21,538 bases of DNA from a virus, in the IMG/VR virus record IMGVR_UViG_3300009285_003503, positions 1 to 21,538 of that record; one strand, written 5' to 3'. The position numbers and the translations under genes were made by a program. Shown one piece after another: positions 1 to 7,324 of the stretch. The notes beneath the pieces were generated by a model. It saw only the letters and a list, made by a program, of their open reading frames with translations. It was not told the origin of the DNA and did no database searches. Every line of letters starts with the position of its first letter. Within the stretch, counting starts at the first letter, position 1.

Positions 1-1
1 C

Positions 2-148
2 GGCGAGGCCGAGCCCGAGACGCCGGTCACGCGGTGGTATCGCGACGTGCGGCGTGTCGAGTGGCCGGAGCCCGGCGGCGCATGCGACCTCCCGGACGGC
101 GTCCCGGCGGCTGAGGTCGCGCGGTGGCGTCGCAGAGGAGGGAGGTAG
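2..148 (+). CDS. C-terminal end of an upstream phage gene (partial)
   Basis: An open frame enters from the left edge, starting at base 2, and stops at a TAG at 146-148, seven bases before the terminase ATG. The visible 48 or so residues are rich in Glu, Pro and Arg, contain a Trp-Tyr pair, and end in a basic Arg/Gly tail. Tight spacing to the terminase suggests the same operon. The position fits a small terminase subunit or another packaging gene, but nothing in the fragment identifies it, so this is inference from position only. Another frame is also open briefly but closes earlier with a TGA. Confidence 0.5.
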   Translation, partial: GEAEPETPVTRWYRDVRRVEWPEPGGACDLPDGVPAAEVARWRRRGGR

Positions 149-154
149 GTAGGG

Positions 155-1699
155 ATGCCTGGCTGCCCCAAGCGGCGGGAGCGCGAGCGGCGGGAGCGAC
201 GGATGTGGGCCTCGGCTGAGGGGACTGCCCCGGCCTCTGCGCCCGCTGAGGCTGCGCCGGCGTCGCCGTCGGTGTCGATGGGCGGTTTGGCGGGGTTCTC
301 GGCGCGGCAGTGGGATGCGGTAGACGCCATCGAGCAGGAGGGCGCGCGGTACGTGCTATATGGGGGAGCGATGGGAGGGGGAAAGTCATATTTGCTTCGC
401 TGGTATTGCGTTAGGCGACTGCTCTGGCTGGCTTCCCGCGGGCTGACGCAGGTGCCGGTGATGCTCGCGTCAGAGGACTACCCGACGCTGAGGGACCGGC
501 AGATCGCCAAGGTCGTGGCCGAGTTCCCGGCGTGGCTGGGGCGGCTGTATTCGGATCATCGCGCATTTGGGGCGGCGTTTGTGCTCGATGCGCGGTACGG
601 CGGCGGCGCGCTGTGCTTCCGCAACCTCGACGATCCGGCTAAGTACGCTAGCGCAGAATTCCCTTTGGTTTGCGTGGATGAGCTGACCAAAAACCCGCCG
701 GACGTTTTTGACGCGTTACGCAACCGCTTGCGGTGGCCGGGGCTGCCGGATCTTGACTGCGTTTTTCTGGCCGGCAGCAATCCTGGCGGGGTCGGTCATG
801 GGTGGGTCAGGGCGCTGTGGCTGGACGGTCTGTACGCGCCGGAGTGGGCCGGGCATGAGGGGGAGTTTGCGTTCGTCAAGTCTCTGGCGAGTGACAACCC
901 GCACGTTGACAAGGGATATACCGAGATGCTGGGGACGCTGCCGGAGGCACAGCGGCGGGCGTACCGGGACGGGGATTGGGATGTGTACATCGGCCAGGCG
1001 TTCCCGGAGTTTTCGACGGCGACGCATGTAGTGGACGGCGGGCCGGTTCCGGCTGGTGCGGCAGTGATTATGAGCTATGACTGGGGATTTGGCAAGCCAT
1101 ACAGCGTGATGTGGTGGTGGGTGGATGGCGACGGTCGGTTGTGGGGGTGCGGCGAGCTGTACGGTGCTGTGCCTGGTGGGCGTGATATCGGATTGCGGCA
1201 GAGCGATAGTGAGGTAGCGGCGTGTGTGCTGAGGGAGGAGCAGCGGCTGGGTGTTGCTGGGAGGGTGGGGTTAAGGCTGTGCGATCCGACTAGTTTCAAC
1301 CGCCAGGCTGACCCGCAGGGCGGGGGTCAGCGTCCGAGCACTGCGGAGACGTGGGCCAGGTCCGGGCTGATTTTGACACCTGGCGATCCGTCGCGGCGTC
1401 AGAAATTGAGGCAGATGCACGAGCGGTTGCGGCGTCCGCGTGATGGGTCTCTGCCGATGCTGGTTGTGTACCCGTGCTGCCGGGATTTCATCCGGACACT
1501 GCCGGTGATCCCTGTGGACCGGAACGACCCGGAGGAGATAGACACGAAGAGCGAGGACCACGCGGTCGACAGTGCATGTCTCGTGGTCCAGTCGCGTCCG
1601 TTGCTGGTGTCTGGTATGGTTGGCGGTGTTGGGGTGGCGGGTGTAGGTTCTGGTGTGTGTGTTGGTGGTGGCGGTCTGGCGGAGTTGGGCTCGGTGTAG
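155..1699 (+). CDS. terL: Phage terminase large subunit (ATPase plus nuclease)
   Basis: This is the DNA-packaging motor: the ATPase drives DNA into the prohead through the portal, and the C-terminal RNase H-like nuclease cuts the concatemer. Of 514 residues, a Walker A loop GGAMGGGKS is at about 70-78, Walker B LVCVDE at 171-176, and the coupling motif SNPGG at 208-212. The nuclease half shows acidic metal ligands in SYDWG (D309), LCDP (D377) and the DHAVDSA motif (468-474). The length is usual for the family. The first 45 residues are basic then Ala/Pro-rich, and the last 30 are a Gly/Val tail, both probably disordered. The ATG at 155 follows a purine-rich GGAGGGAGG stretch. A start at 203 is possible because the N-terminus carries no motif. 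The small subunit is not in the window unless it is the partial gene upstream. Confidence 0.95.
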   Translation: MPGCPKRRERERRERRMWASAEGTAPASAPAEAAPASPSVSMGGLAGFSARQWDAVDAIEQEGARYVLYGGAMGGGKSYLLRWYCVRRLLWLASRGLTQVPVMLASEDYPTLRDRQIAKVVAEFPAWLGRLYSDHRAFGAAFVLDARYGGGALCFRNLDDPAKYASAEFPLVCVDELTKNPPDVFDALRNRLRWPGLPDLDCVFLAGSNPGGVGHGWVRALWLDGLYAPEWAGHEGEFAFVKSLASDNPHVDKGYTEMLGTLPEAQRRAYRDGDWDVYIGQAFPEFSTATHVVDGGPVPAGAAVIMSYDWGFGKPYSVMWWWVDGDGRLWGCGELYGAVPGGRDIGLRQSDSEVAACVLREEQRLGVAGRVGLRLCDPTSFNRQADPQGGGQRPSTAETWARSGLILTPGDPSRRQKLRQMHERLRRPRDGSLPMLVVYPCCRDFIRTLPVIPVDRNDPEEIDTKSEDHAVDSACLVVQSRPLLVSGMVGGVGVAGVGSGVCVGGGGLAELGSV

Positions 1700-1714
1700 G
1701 CGGAGGGTCAGGCG

Positions 1715-1879
1715 ATGAGTAAAGGTGTGTTGGTTTCGCCGCGGCGGTCTGTGGAGTTGGTCACGGCTGAGTCTCCGAAGATTGGGAAGTGTTCTGATGC
1801 GAAGTGCCGGCGGTGTGCGCGTCGTGTGGAGTGTGCGGCGCTGAATCGTGCGGCTGGGCATATGAAGGGCGGTGCGTGA
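1715..1879 (+). CDS. Small cysteine-rich protein, putative zinc finger
   Basis: This 54-residue ORF starts at an ATG 15 bases after the terminase stop, with GGAGG upstream. Residues 26-40 hold four cysteines spaced C-X4-C-X2-C-X5-C amid Arg and Lys, which could bind one zinc ion and nucleic acid. The gene ends in TGA overlapping the next ATG by one base, so translation of the two is probably coupled. I do not recognise a family. Support comes from the ribosome binding site, the gapless arrangement and the cysteine spacing. Small zinc proteins are common beside phage packaging genes, but the role here is unknown. Confidence 0.6.
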   Translation: MSKGVLVSPRRSVELVTAESPKIGKCSDAKCRRCARRVECAALNRAAGHMKGGA

Positions 1880-2178
1880 TGGCTGGTGAAATCGGTTTGG
1901 ATGGTGTTCGTCGGTATACGCGCGATTGTGTACGGCGGTTACTGTGCGATGGCTGCAGGTGCGGGTGTCTGGTGGTGTCGGATGCGCTTGGGCGTCAATG
2001 TCACAAGCTGAACGATGAGATGGTTTTGTGTAATTCGTCGCGGTGGATGAAGATGACAGAGGCTGATGCGGAGATGGAAGAATCCATACGCTCCACGGCT
2101 GAACTAGAGGCTACGGTAAAAGGCCTTCGTGGCGTTGTGTGGGATACGGCGAAGTGTGCCGGGAAGGGCGGTGCGTGA
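1879..2178 (+). CDS. Small cysteine-rich protein of unknown function
   Basis: This is a 99-residue ORF. The start at 1879 overlaps the preceding stop by one base and has a GGGCGGTG ribosome-binding-like stretch; an in-frame start at 1804 would run 75 bases back into the previous gene. The N-terminal part is cysteine-rich, with CDGCRCGC at about 23-30 plus further cysteines around 17, 44 and 55, suggesting a zinc-binding or redox site. The middle is acidic and Met-rich (about 57-72) and probably helical. Its stop shares one base with the next ATG, continuing a coupled run of tiny genes. No family is recognised. It may be part of the DNA-handling gear around the terminase, but that is inference from position. 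Confidence 0.65.
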   Translation: MAGEIGLDGVRRYTRDCVRRLLCDGCRCGCLVVSDALGRQCHKLNDEMVLCNSSRWMKMTEADAEMEESIRSTAELEATVKGLRGVVWDTAKCAGKGGA

Positions 2179-2411
2179 TGTCGAAGCGGAAGCGTTACAC
2201 GTTGGAAGGGGTAGCTGTGATGCTGGAGGGTGCGAAGTGGGAGGTAAAGACGACGCAGGACGCTGGCGGGGGAGTGCGTCAGTATTTGGCGAAGGACGGG
2301 GAGTTGGTGTGCGCGTTTCAGGTTCAGGCTGGGAAAGCCGCGTTGCTTGTGGGTGATGGGACGGTGTTGGCGCCGTTGATGGTTCGGGCGTTGGACAGGA
2401 GCAAGACATGA
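2178..2411 (+). CDS. Small basic phage protein of unknown function
   Basis: This is a 77-residue ORF whose ATG overlaps the previous TGA by one base, preceded by GGGAAGGGCGG. A longer frame from 2139 would overlap the upstream gene more deeply and is less likely. The N-terminus is basic (SKRKRY). The body alternates hydrophobic and polar residues, consistent with a small beta-rich domain, and there is no signal peptide or membrane segment. Its stop TGA overlaps the ATG of a 10-codon ORF at 2408. No family is recognised. It belongs to the same coupled run as its two upstream neighbours. Confidence 0.65.
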   Translation: MSKRKRYTLEGVAVMLEGAKWEVKTTQDAGGGVRQYLAKDGELVCAFQVQAGKAALLVGDGTVLAPLMVRALDRSKT

Positions 2412-2440
2412 CAGATACGAAGTGGACCTGCAAAGTGTGA
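2408..2440 (+). CDS. Ten-codon ORF with strong ribosome binding site, possible leader peptide
   Basis: The ATG at 2408 sits in a 4-base ATGA overlap with the previous gene and has a well-placed AGGAG seven bases upstream. It encodes only MTDTKWTCKV before TGA at 2438-2440, nine bases before the next gene's ATG. It could be a leader that delivers ribosomes to the phosphoesterase start, or a relic of a longer gene. The ribosome binding site is as good as those of the real genes around it, but a product this small cannot be supported by sequence alone. Confidence 0.3.
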   Translation: MTDTKWTCKV

Positions 2441-2448
2441 GGTGCCCC

Positions 2449-3297
2449 ATGAAATGTTTTCATCACAACGATGCGGATGGTCGATGTGCGGCGGCGATTG
2501 TGGCAAGATTCAAGGGGGGAATGGCCAAAGACTTCATTGAGATGGACTACAAGACGCCGGTCAATTTGACTATGGTTGGCCCGGGTGAAACGGTGTACAT
2601 CGTGGACTTCAGTTTCAAGCCCGATGATTGGTGCGCATTGAAGGAGCGCACGCAGGATGTTGTCTGGATCGACCATCATAAGACGTGCAAGAACTATCCA
2701 TATGCGTCTGAAAACATTCCCGGGGTAAGGGACTTCACCGACATGGGTCCGGCGGCATGCGCGTTGACATGGGACTACCTGGCGCACGACACCCACGTTC
2801 CTCGTGGGGTTTGTCTGATCGGGGACTATGATTCGTGGCGTATGGCAATGGCCCCGGACTCAACACTGTTCAGGGTTGGCGTGGAACTTGAGGATCAATC
2901 CGTAACGTCTCTATTCTGGCCGGCGCTGTTTGACGAGGCAAACGGGTGGGAACGGGCGTCCGATGTAATTGAGGCTGGGAGGGTTTGCATCCGCTACCGC
3001 GACCGCTACTGCTCGGACATGTGCAAGGCGTTTGGTTTTGAGACCGAGATTGCCGGTGTTGAGGCGTATGCGTGCAACTTGTTTCGGTTTGGGTCGCAAC
3101 AGTTTGGCGAGCGCATGAAGCGGTACGAGGTCTGCATCGCGTTCGCGTTTGACGGTACTACCTTCACGTGTTCGGTGTACTCGGAACGCCCGGAAGTGGA
3201 TTGTGCCGCGATTTGCCAGAGATTCGGCGGTGGCGGTCACAAGGGCGCAGCAGGATTCACATGCAGCGCGCTTCCGTTTTTGCGCAAGACGGAGTGA
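2449..3297 (+). CDS. DHH-family phosphoesterase (NrnA/NrnB-like, possible oligoribonuclease)
   Basis: DHH/DHHA1 proteins are Mn-dependent phosphodiesterases acting on nanoRNA, cyclic dinucleotides, pAp or single-stranded DNA ends. The 282-residue product has the family motifs in order: HHNDADG (5-11), VDFS (52-55), DHH in WIDHHK (74-78), GDYDSW (125-130), and the substrate-binding DHHA1 glycine loop GGGGHKGAAG at 260-269. Metal ligands therefore look intact and the length is ordinary. I chose the ATG at 2449 because GAGGTG precedes it and the protein then begins directly on the first strand of the DHH domain. A GTG at 2422 adds nine residues and has no ribosome binding site. Lying between terminase and portal, it probably serves nucleotide recycling or destruction of signalling nucleotides; the substrate cannot be read from sequence. 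Confidence 0.88.
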   Translation: MKCFHHNDADGRCAAAIVARFKGGMAKDFIEMDYKTPVNLTMVGPGETVYIVDFSFKPDDWCALKERTQDVVWIDHHKTCKNYPYASENIPGVRDFTDMGPAACALTWDYLAHDTHVPRGVCLIGDYDSWRMAMAPDSTLFRVGVELEDQSVTSLFWPALFDEANGWERASDVIEAGRVCIRYRDRYCSDMCKAFGFETEIAGVEAYACNLFRFGSQQFGERMKRYEVCIAFAFDGTTFTCSVYSERPEVDCAAICQRFGGGGHKGAAGFTCSALPFLRKTE

Positions 3298-3301
3298 TAC
3301 G

Positions 3302-3967
3302 ATGCCATTCCCTGCCCCCGAGAGGAATGCGTTCGACAGTGAGCGTCGCGTGTCTGTGGTGACGTTTCCTGCGGTTGGGCACAGTTACCCGTCGTCGGTA
3401 CTGCCGGATGGTGAATGGGTGATGCGCGGCGCGGTGAGCTGGCCGGTGTACGAGACCCAGGCGGTTGGCGGTGTAGCGCTGTTGTGCGGGATGAGCGTGG
3501 CGCTTGGGCATTGGCTGGTGTTTCGGGAGCAGGCCTTCATGGTGATTGACCCGGTGTTGGGTCAGAAGCCTGACGGTGGCGGTGCGCGTGCGATAGTTCA
3601 CGAGGGGTTGGGTGGCTGGTTGAATAAGGCCTGGTCGGCGTGGTATTGTACACAGTGGTACTGGTCGCAGGCTGAAGACGTAGCGCGTCCGTTTCGGCTG
3701 GCGGTGATTCGAAGCGAGAGTATCAAGCCTCAGCCGGTATTTGTGGAGGTTGTGGGGTTTGACCGTGCGGCGGCGTCGATGCAGATGGTTGAGTTGATCG
3801 GGAAGGGGCGGTTGCGGTTTGTGCGGGACGGTTTGGTCGCGCAGGGTCTGGCGCAGTGGCAGTCTAGCGGTGGCGGGTCAAAGGTCGGCGCGCCCGCGGC
3901 GGTGCATGCGCTGATGTGCTTGGTTGCAGGGGTTGGTCGCGCGCCGTGGCGGGACCAGAGCGAGTGA
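3302..3967 (+). CDS. Hypothetical phage protein
   Basis: This is a 221-residue protein starting four bases after the phosphoesterase stop, with GGAG eight bases before the ATG. An in-frame start at 3149 would overlap the phosphoesterase by 150 bases and encode a shadow of it, so it is rejected. The product is rich in Trp, Val and Gly. A Trp/Tyr cluster (KAWSAWYCTQWYWSQ) lies around residues 104-118, and the C-terminus has a Gly/Ser linker followed by an Ala/Val-rich segment. There is no clear membrane helix, signal peptide or catalytic motif. Its place just before the portal suggests a morphogenesis or virion accessory role, but I do not recognise the family. Confidence 0.75.
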   Translation: MPFPAPERNAFDSERRVSVVTFPAVGHSYPSSVLPDGEWVMRGAVSWPVYETQAVGGVALLCGMSVALGHWLVFREQAFMVIDPVLGQKPDGGGARAIVHEGLGGWLNKAWSAWYCTQWYWSQAEDVARPFRLAVIRSESIKPQPVFVEVVGFDRAAASMQMVELIGKGRLRFVRDGLVAQGLAQWQSSGGGSKVGAPAAVHALMCLVAGVGRAPWRDQSE

Positions 3968-4005
3968 GTTGCGACGGCAAGGACAGACATAGGAGCGGCT
4001 ACACC

Positions 4006-6048
4006 ATGACGCCTGACACAACCGATGTTCGCGTGACTGAGCTTGCGCAGTGGATCGAGACCGAGCTGTACAAGCCGTGGGTCGAGAACCGCTGGTCGCT
4101 GGAGGAGAAGTGGCAGCGGAACATTGACGACTTCCGTGGGCTGAGTGCGGAGACCTGGAAGGCCGGCGAGGGCGAGGACTGGCGCAGCAAGACGCAGTTC
4201 AACATCGCGCGGACGAAGATGATAAGCGCGTTTGCGCTGGTGTGCGACCTGGTGTTGCAGGGCGGGCGGATACCGTTTCGTCTGGACCCGGACGAGGGCG
4301 AGAAGGCGCGCGCTGAGGCGTCCGGGCCGGGCGGGGTTGAGGAACTGGACAACCGCGTTGAGGCGATGACGGCATTGATCGTGGATCAGTTGAGCCGGTG
4401 CGCGGCTGATCGTGAGATGATGAAGGCGATTCTGAGCGGGTGCGTGTACGGCGAGATGTGGCTGAAGCGGTACGCGAAGACGTTCAAGACGCGACGGTTC
4501 CAGATGTCAGAGGGCACGGTCGGGGAAGGCGCGCCGGTGGAGTCGCGGCGGTACGAGGAAGTGCAGCAGGACGAGCCGGGGCTGGCGGTGAAGTACATCA
4601 CGCCATGGAACCTGTTTTGGGACATGGAGGCCGAGGACTGGCGCGATGACGGCGAGGGCGTGATTGAGCGGCACTACCTAACCACGCACCAGTTGCGGAA
4701 GAAGATCGGGGACGCGTTCTACAGTGAGGACGCGATAGAGCGTGCGATAGCGAGTGCGGAGAAGCGCTGGGAGACCGGGGACACGTCGCATGTGGATGAC
4801 CGGTCGCGGCAGTCGCCGCGCGAGACCGAGACGCGGAAGCGCAGCAAGACGATCAGGTTTCTTGAGTGCTGGGTGAGCGCGCCACGTAACGTGGTCGAGA
4901 ACTTCGAGCGGCAGTTGATGGAGGGCGGCCTGGACCCGGTGCAGTTGCCGTTGAGCCTGGATAGCAACGAGACTCAGAGCGGGAAACAGGTGTGGGTGCA
5001 CGTGTGTTTGGCGGACAACGAGGTAGTGCGGTACACGCAGATTGAGCAGGCCGACATACCGTACTACCGTAGCGTGTGGGAGATGGAACTTGACACCGCT
5101 GAGGGGCGTGGCGTAGCGGACAACGTGCATGACCTGTCGATAGCGCTGCGTGGTGCTGCGCGTGCGTTTGAGGACAACAAGAAGCTGTCTGCGAACGTCG
5201 AGACGGCAATCATCCCGATGTACTTCGAGACGATACCGAAAACGCGCGTGCCTGGCGGCATTTACAAGCTGAGCGACGCGTGTTCGGATGTGCGTCAGGC
5301 TATGATGCCGATTGTGACGCCGGACGTAGGCCAGAGTCTGCTGCTGGCGATTGAGCTGTTCCGGCAGTTGCTGGACGAGGTAAGCCAGGTTCCAAAGATC
5401 AGCCAAGGATTGAGCCCTATCGGTCAGGCCCCGGACACGGCGTACGAGGTCAGCAAACTGGCCGAGGCCAGCGGGAAGTACATTGGCAACATCACGATGA
5501 ACGTGGATAACGGATTGATCGAGCCGCTTGTGATGGATTATCTGCGCTGGAACATGATGCAGGGCGGTGCTGAAGGCCAGGGCGCGTACACGGTGCAGGC
5601 GCTCGGGTTCAGCAGCTTCCAGGATCAGGTGTTGCAGACGCAGCGTTTGGTCCAGTTCTTCGGCTTGGCGATGTCGAACCCGGTCGCGTTGCAGGAGCTG
5701 AAGGTGCGCGATATCCTGGTTAGGATCGCGAAGTCGATGCGTCTGGACCCGGACGAGGTGCTGTTGACGGTGCAGGAGAAGCAGGCAGCGCAGCAACAGC
5801 AGCAGCAGACGCAAGACCCGATGGTGCAGTTGGCAATGGCCGAGAAACAGGCTGGGATACAGAAGCAGCAGGCTGAGGCCGAGAAGACGAAGATCGACGG
5901 CGGGGTCGCTGTGGAGCGCCTGAAGCTGGACCGCGCCAAGGCGGTACATGAGATGGTGCGGAACACGCCGCCGATAGATTACGGCGGGAACGGTGGCAGG
6001 AACGGCAGGAAACCCGGGATGGCAATGCCGGGAATGGTGCAACAGTAA
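4006..6048 (+). CDS. Phage portal protein (P22/T7-like, short-tailed phage type)
   Basis: The portal forms the dodecameric ring at one head vertex, where terminase docks and the tail attaches. The 680-residue length, the opening helix-rich segment (WIETELYKPW at 11-20) and the block from TPWNLFWDMEAEDW onward fit portals of short-tailed phages. So do the downstream segments around VADNVHDLSIALRGAARAF and the long helical part with LFRQLLDEVSQVPKISQG. The C-terminal 100 residues are a coiled-coil, glutamine-rich tail (six consecutive Gln near residue 600) resembling a barrel or disordered extension. AGGAG lies ten bases before the ATG at 4006; an in-frame start at 3916 would overlap the upstream gene. 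Its position after the terminase supports the call. The exact portal family is inferred by eye. Confidence 0.88.
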   Translation: MTPDTTDVRVTELAQWIETELYKPWVENRWSLEEKWQRNIDDFRGLSAETWKAGEGEDWRSKTQFNIARTKMISAFALVCDLVLQGGRIPFRLDPDEGEKARAEASGPGGVEELDNRVEAMTALIVDQLSRCAADREMMKAILSGCVYGEMWLKRYAKTFKTRRFQMSEGTVGEGAPVESRRYEEVQQDEPGLAVKYITPWNLFWDMEAEDWRDDGEGVIERHYLTTHQLRKKIGDAFYSEDAIERAIASAEKRWETGDTSHVDDRSRQSPRETETRKRSKTIRFLECWVSAPRNVVENFERQLMEGGLDPVQLPLSLDSNETQSGKQVWVHVCLADNEVVRYTQIEQADIPYYRSVWEMELDTAEGRGVADNVHDLSIALRGAARAFEDNKKLSANVETAIIPMYFETIPKTRVPGGIYKLSDACSDVRQAMMPIVTPDVGQSLLLAIELFRQLLDEVSQVPKISQGLSPIGQAPDTAYEVSKLAEASGKYIGNITMNVDNGLIEPLVMDYLRWNMMQGGAEGQGAYTVQALGFSSFQDQVLQTQRLVQFFGLAMSNPVALQELKVRDILVRIAKSMRLDPDEVLLTVQEKQAAQQQQQQTQDPMVQLAMAEKQAGIQKQQAEAEKTKIDGGVAVERLKLDRAKAVHEMVRNTPPIDYGGNGGRNGRKPGMAMPGMVQQ

Positions 6049-6060
6049 GGAGTGACGCCG

Positions 6061-6369
6061 ATGGCCAAAAAACGCAGCCGGAAGAAGCTTCTGACCGATG
6101 TTGTGCTCGACGCCATCGAGCGCGTGCTTGAACATGACGCGGTGAGAGTCGAGAAGTTGACAGGACGCCAGCTTGCGGCCGCCGTGCGTCAGGCGATTGA
6201 GTGCGGGGACTTCATGCGGTTCGTGGACACCAGGGCCGGCGGCGGGACACGGATTGACTACGTGCCGCGGCGCGAGCATGACAGCATGTTGAAGTTCATC
6301 AAAGACCTGAAGGTTCAGGTGTTGACGCTTCAGGCGCTTGTGGACGAGGGCGGCGAGGCCCTGACATGA
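6061..6369 (+). CDS. Small basic phage protein of unknown function
   Basis: This is a 102-residue ORF following the portal by 12 bases. The ATG at 6061 is preceded by AAGGAG with good spacing; a GTG at 6052 is in frame but sits on the ribosome binding site. The N-terminus is strongly basic (AKKRSRKKLL), the middle looks helical, and the C-terminal 25 residues look like a short coiled coil (MLKFIKDLKVQVLTLQAL). It might bind DNA or portal, but no family is recognised. Its last bases overlap the next ATG (ATGA), starting a chain of five translationally coupled small genes. Confidence 0.7.
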   Translation: MAKKRSRKKLLTDVVLDAIERVLEHDAVRVEKLTGRQLAAAVRQAIECGDFMRFVDTRAGGGTRIDYVPRREHDSMLKFIKDLKVQVLTLQALVDEGGEALT

Positions 6370-6593
6370 CTACAGGCGAGGCTGAATATCTCCTGGCCAA
6401 GTTTGCGGCCGAACTCGGTGAGCACTTCGAGGCCGTGCAGATACTGGCAACATGGCGTGATGGAGACCTGACGCACACACGTCACTCTGGTAATGGCAAC
6501 TGGAATGCCAGGATGGGAATGTGCCACGAGTTCATTGTTGACGACGAAGCGAAGACTACGGCATACAGAGTGAAGCAGGAAACCGGGGAATGA
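6366..6593 (+). CDS. Small phage protein of unknown function
   Basis: This is a 75-residue ORF whose ATG lies inside the previous stop (ATGA) and whose own stop overlaps the next start the same way. The N-terminal 25 residues are a probable amphipathic helix (EAEYLLAKFAAELGEHF). The rest resembles a small beta domain with WRDGDL and HSGNGNWNARMGM, and it holds several His and Trp residues. It encodes no recognisable motif. Coupled translation with the HExxH protein downstream suggests they act together or need matched amounts. Confidence 0.65.
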   Translation: MTTGEAEYLLAKFAAELGEHFEAVQILATWRDGDLTHTRHSGNGNWNARMGMCHEFIVDDEAKTTAYRVKQETGE

Positions 6594-6976
6594 AAACGCC
6601 GTTGACGCCAATCGAACGGCAGACAATGGACCGCCTGTTCTTTGACGTGCGTATGCGGGTGTCGGGGCCGGTGTCGTCGCTGGCCGGGCTGGACCTGCTG
6701 TGGGATGACCGGTACAACACGGAGAACGGGATACTGGGCTCGTTTTGGTGGGGCCGTCCGAACGAAATCTGCCTGAGCCCGGTAGGGAAGACAACCCCGG
6801 AACTGCTGCTGGGCGTACTGTTCCATGAACTGCACCACCGCTGGCAGTGGCAGACGTATGGTGTCGGGTACATACTGGCGCTGGCCCCTGGCGTTCGGCA
6901 ATGGTTGCTTGAGCCGTCGGCGTACATGATTGAAGCAGAGGTTGACGCGTTGCTGGAAAGGGACGGTGCGCGATGA
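6590..6976 (+). CDS. Small HExxH-motif protein, putative zinc metallopeptidase
   Basis: This 128-residue protein carries HELHH at 79-83, matching the HExxH zinc-binding signature, in a predicted hydrophobic helix (LLLGVLFHELHHRWQWQ). About 32 residues later EAEVDALL (115-122) offers acidic residues in the place where a gluzincin would supply its third ligand. Residues 50-66 (GSFWWGRPNEICLSPVG) form a Trp-rich strand segment before it. This layout resembles compact phage and plasmid peptidase-like domains, but the protein is short and HExxH alone occurs by chance. No secretion signal is visible, so it would act in the cell or virion. It is ATGA-coupled at both ends. Alternative: an inactive structural fold. 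Substrate unknown. Confidence 0.7.
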   Translation: MKTPLTPIERQTMDRLFFDVRMRVSGPVSSLAGLDLLWDDRYNTENGILGSFWWGRPNEICLSPVGKTTPELLLGVLFHELHHRWQWQTYGVGYILALAPGVRQWLLEPSAYMIEAEVDALLERDGAR

Positions 6977-7188
6977 CGAAGCGTGCGAAGGTGACGCCGT
7001 TGCGGATGCTGCCGGCGCTGTGGCTGTCTTCGGCGCGTGAACTGGAGAGGACGCTTGGCGTCGTCCGTGCGGAAAGCGTCAACCTGCGCGTTTGTAGGCG
7101 TCAACTGCTGCGTGCCTTGCGTGACTTGCCGCTGACGCGTAGCACGGCTGTTGAACGGCTGGTGAAGGCGCGGGAGGCTGGACGATGA
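6973..7188 (+). CDS. Small basic phage protein of unknown function
   Basis: This is a 71-residue, strongly basic ORF that is ATGA-coupled to the HExxH gene before it and to the membrane peptide after it. It is almost entirely helix-forming, with Arg and Leu at regular spacing (RQLLRALRDLPLTRSTAVERLVKA is the general pattern in its second half) and no Asp-rich or Gly-rich loops. Such proteins may bind nucleic acid or a partner helix. No family is recognised, and the main support is its place in the overlapping chain of genes. Confidence 0.6.
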   Translation: MTKRAKVTPLRMLPALWLSSARELERTLGVVRAESVNLRVCRRQLLRALRDLPLTRSTAVERLVKAREAGR

Positions 7189-7283
7189 TACCGTTGCTGC
7201 TCGGGGCTGTGGTGGTGCTGGTGTTTGTTGCGGGCGTCGCGCTGGCGTGGTCGCGGGCGTACGGCGAACTGGATACGAAGTAG
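7185..7283 (+). CDS. 32-residue single-pass membrane peptide
   Basis: This tiny ORF is ATGA-coupled to its upstream neighbour and reads MIPLLLGAVVVLVFVAGVAL then AWSRAYGELDTK before TAG. Residues 2-21 form one clean hydrophobic helix, with a positively charged flank afterwards, which predicts a single-pass inner-membrane peptide. Phage peptides of this size include holin-like and spanin-like factors, but no lysis enzyme sits beside it, so that role is only a guess. It closes the coupled run that begins after the portal. Confidence 0.6.
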   Translation: MIPLLLGAVVVLVFVAGVALAWSRAYGELDTK

Positions 7284-7289
7284 CGCGGC

Positions 7290-7318
7290 TTGACAACTCC
7301 CCGGAATAGGTGTAGGTT
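7290..7318 (+). promoter_or_regulatory. Sigma-70-like promoter candidate
   Basis: A perfect -35 box TTGACA (7290-7295) is followed by a 17-base spacer and a weaker -10 box TAGGTT (7313-7318) preceded by TG. It lies directly after the stop of the membrane-peptide gene. Transcription would begin near 7325 and run into a structured leader. The second island promoter at 8671 has the same TTGACAA -35 region and the same 17-base spacing. The -10 match is only fair. Confidence 0.5.
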
Positions 7319-7324
7319 CTGTGG

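Noticed and set aside
1804-1878. Upstream in-frame extension of the 1879 gene with extra cysteines
   Set aside because: It overlaps the better supported 1715 gene in another frame, and the 1879 start has the typical stop-start overlap.
3149-3301. Upstream extension of the 3302 gene
   Set aside because: It lies inside the phosphoesterase gene, encoding an Arg-rich shadow; the 3302 ATG has its own ribosome binding site.
5790-5815. CAG repeat run near the portal's 3' end
   Set aside because: It encodes a glutamine-rich coiled-coil tail within the portal frame; not an independent repeat element or CRISPR.
4678-6279. Long open frame of 533 codons on the minus strand across the portal gene
   Set aside because: It mirrors the GC-biased third positions of the portal, has Leu/His/Arg-rich low-information content, no ribosome binding site and no motif.
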